In this document: positions 13,895 through 14,454 of the stretch, piece after piece | How the letters are laid out: each line of letters starts with the position of its first letter | How positions within the stretch are numbered: the stretch's first letter is position 1 | Source: DATDYQ01 sp035288965 | GTDB taxonomy: Archaea; Nanobdellota; Nanobdellia; SCGC-AAA011-G17; JAGVZF01 | Direction of reading: 5' to 3' | Assembly: GCA_035288965.1 (NCBI GenBank) | Contig: DATDYQ010000070.1 | Span: 1-14,454, forward strand | DNA length: 14,454 nt | The notes under the pieces: generated by a model | The model's database searches: none | Seen by the model: only the letters and a program-made list of their open reading frames with translations | What the model was told of the DNA's origin: nothing | Program-made: the position numbers and the translations under genes

Positions 13895-14446
13895 ATGAAA
13901 AGATTTATAAACTTTTTTATGAAAAATGATATTATGCCAATAGATGATGAATTAAAAAAATTACCTAAAAGTGAAGTCAGCTTAGAAGAGAAAGTTGTAG
14001 CTCCTGAGCAAATAAAGACCCTTCCTATTGTTACTCATTTACCAATTTATTTGAAAAATGAAATTACCTTACAAGAAAATGGGATAGAAGTGTCTTATAT
14101 GGGAGAAGCAAAGAAAATTCATTTTTTTCAGGGTAGTATAGTAGGAATAGCAAAACTAACAAGAACAGGAAAAAAATTGTGTGAAAAAAATAAAATACAT
14201 ATCCAATTATTCCCTCCAAAGATAAAAAGAAAAAAGATTAGTTATTATAAAGATTGTATCGATTGGCATATCTGTTATGATATAGATGTTCTTCTTGTTG
14301 AGGGAAACGAAAAATCATATTGTACAAGTTATAAATCTGTTTTAAAACTGGAGGGGAATAAACATAGAATGGTATTACCTAATGAACTTCTTGATGAGGT
14401 TTTTGGTCCTATAACTAAAAAATTAGAAGATTATATAACAAAATAA
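13895..14446 (+). CDS. Hypothetical protein, 183 aa
   Basis: I do not recognise this gene. The N-terminus (MKRFINFFMKND) could be a short amphipathic helix. An acidic, Pro-containing linker (about 14-45) leads to a beta-rich domain with HLPIYLKNEITL (48-59), HIQLFPPKIKRKK (102-114), YKDCIDWHICYDIDVLLV (118-135) and a helical end (ELLDEVFGPITKKLEDYI). There is no signal peptide. The start is uncertain: ATGs at 13895, 13919 and 13934 are all in frame, and a TATA-like run at 13904-13911 sits the right distance before 13934 for a leaderless message. The gene is complete within the window. Confidence 0.72.
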   Translation: MKRFINFFMKNDIMPIDDELKKLPKSEVSLEEKVVAPEQIKTLPIVTHLPIYLKNEITLQENGIEVSYMGEAKKIHFFQGSIVGIAKLTRTGKKLCEKNKIHIQLFPPKIKRKKISYYKDCIDWHICYDIDVLLVEGNEKSYCTSYKSVLKLEGNKHRMVLPNELLDEVFGPITKKLEDYITK

Positions 14447-14454
14447 TCAAAGAT

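Overview
The window is AT-rich, gene-dense DNA that looks archaeal, most likely from a small-genome DPANN-type archaeon of the Woesearchaeota/Pacearchaeota kind. This assignment is inference. It rests on TATA boxes (TTTAWATA type) about 26 bases before several start codons, a mix of leaderless genes and genes with Shine-Dalgarno sites, several large secreted Ig-like surface proteins, and two PIN- or RelE-type toxin modules. I see no rRNA, tRNA, CRISPR array or transposase.

Layout. Positions 28-671 (minus) hold a VapBC-like PIN toxin and ribbon-helix-helix antitoxin with a clear promoter and a multi-half-site operator. Positions 752-6612 (minus) form a two-gene operon: a 254-aa membrane-anchored protein on an Asn/Asp/Thr-rich stalk, overlapping by 4 nt a 1699-aa mosaic surface protein with cadherin/Ig-like repeats, a lamin-tail domain, a Cys-rich module and a C-terminal membrane anchor. 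Positions 6737-8047 (minus) encode a 436-aa secreted Ig-like protein. An unrecognised soluble 211-aa gene runs at 8190-8825 (plus). Positions 8827-10304 (minus) hold two overlapping genes for secreted proteins that share an RskA-like domain; the longer one also shares an N-terminal module and a Gly-Tyr tract with the 436-aa protein. Positions 10585-11515 (plus) carry a tandem pair of small paralogues with patchy near-identity. Next come a structured convergent spacer with a candidate small RNA, an MFS transporter (11660-12979, minus), a RelE/PBECR-like plus DUF2283 toxin-antitoxin-like pair (13083-13609, plus) flanked by a 21-bp direct repeat, a small ORF (minus) and an unrecognised 183-aa gene (plus).

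How they fit together. The middle of the window is a cell-surface locus: at least five exported proteins plus two small membrane-tethered paralogues. The promoters of the two genes that share the N-terminal module (8047 and 10304 starts) carry the same element, GTATCAT placed exactly 5 nt before a TTTAAATA box. A third copy with the same spacing lies in the convergent spacer at 11602-11621, where no protein gene follows, and it points into a GC-richer hairpin. This suggests one regulator controls the surface genes and a small RNA. That is the most novel thing I can see here.
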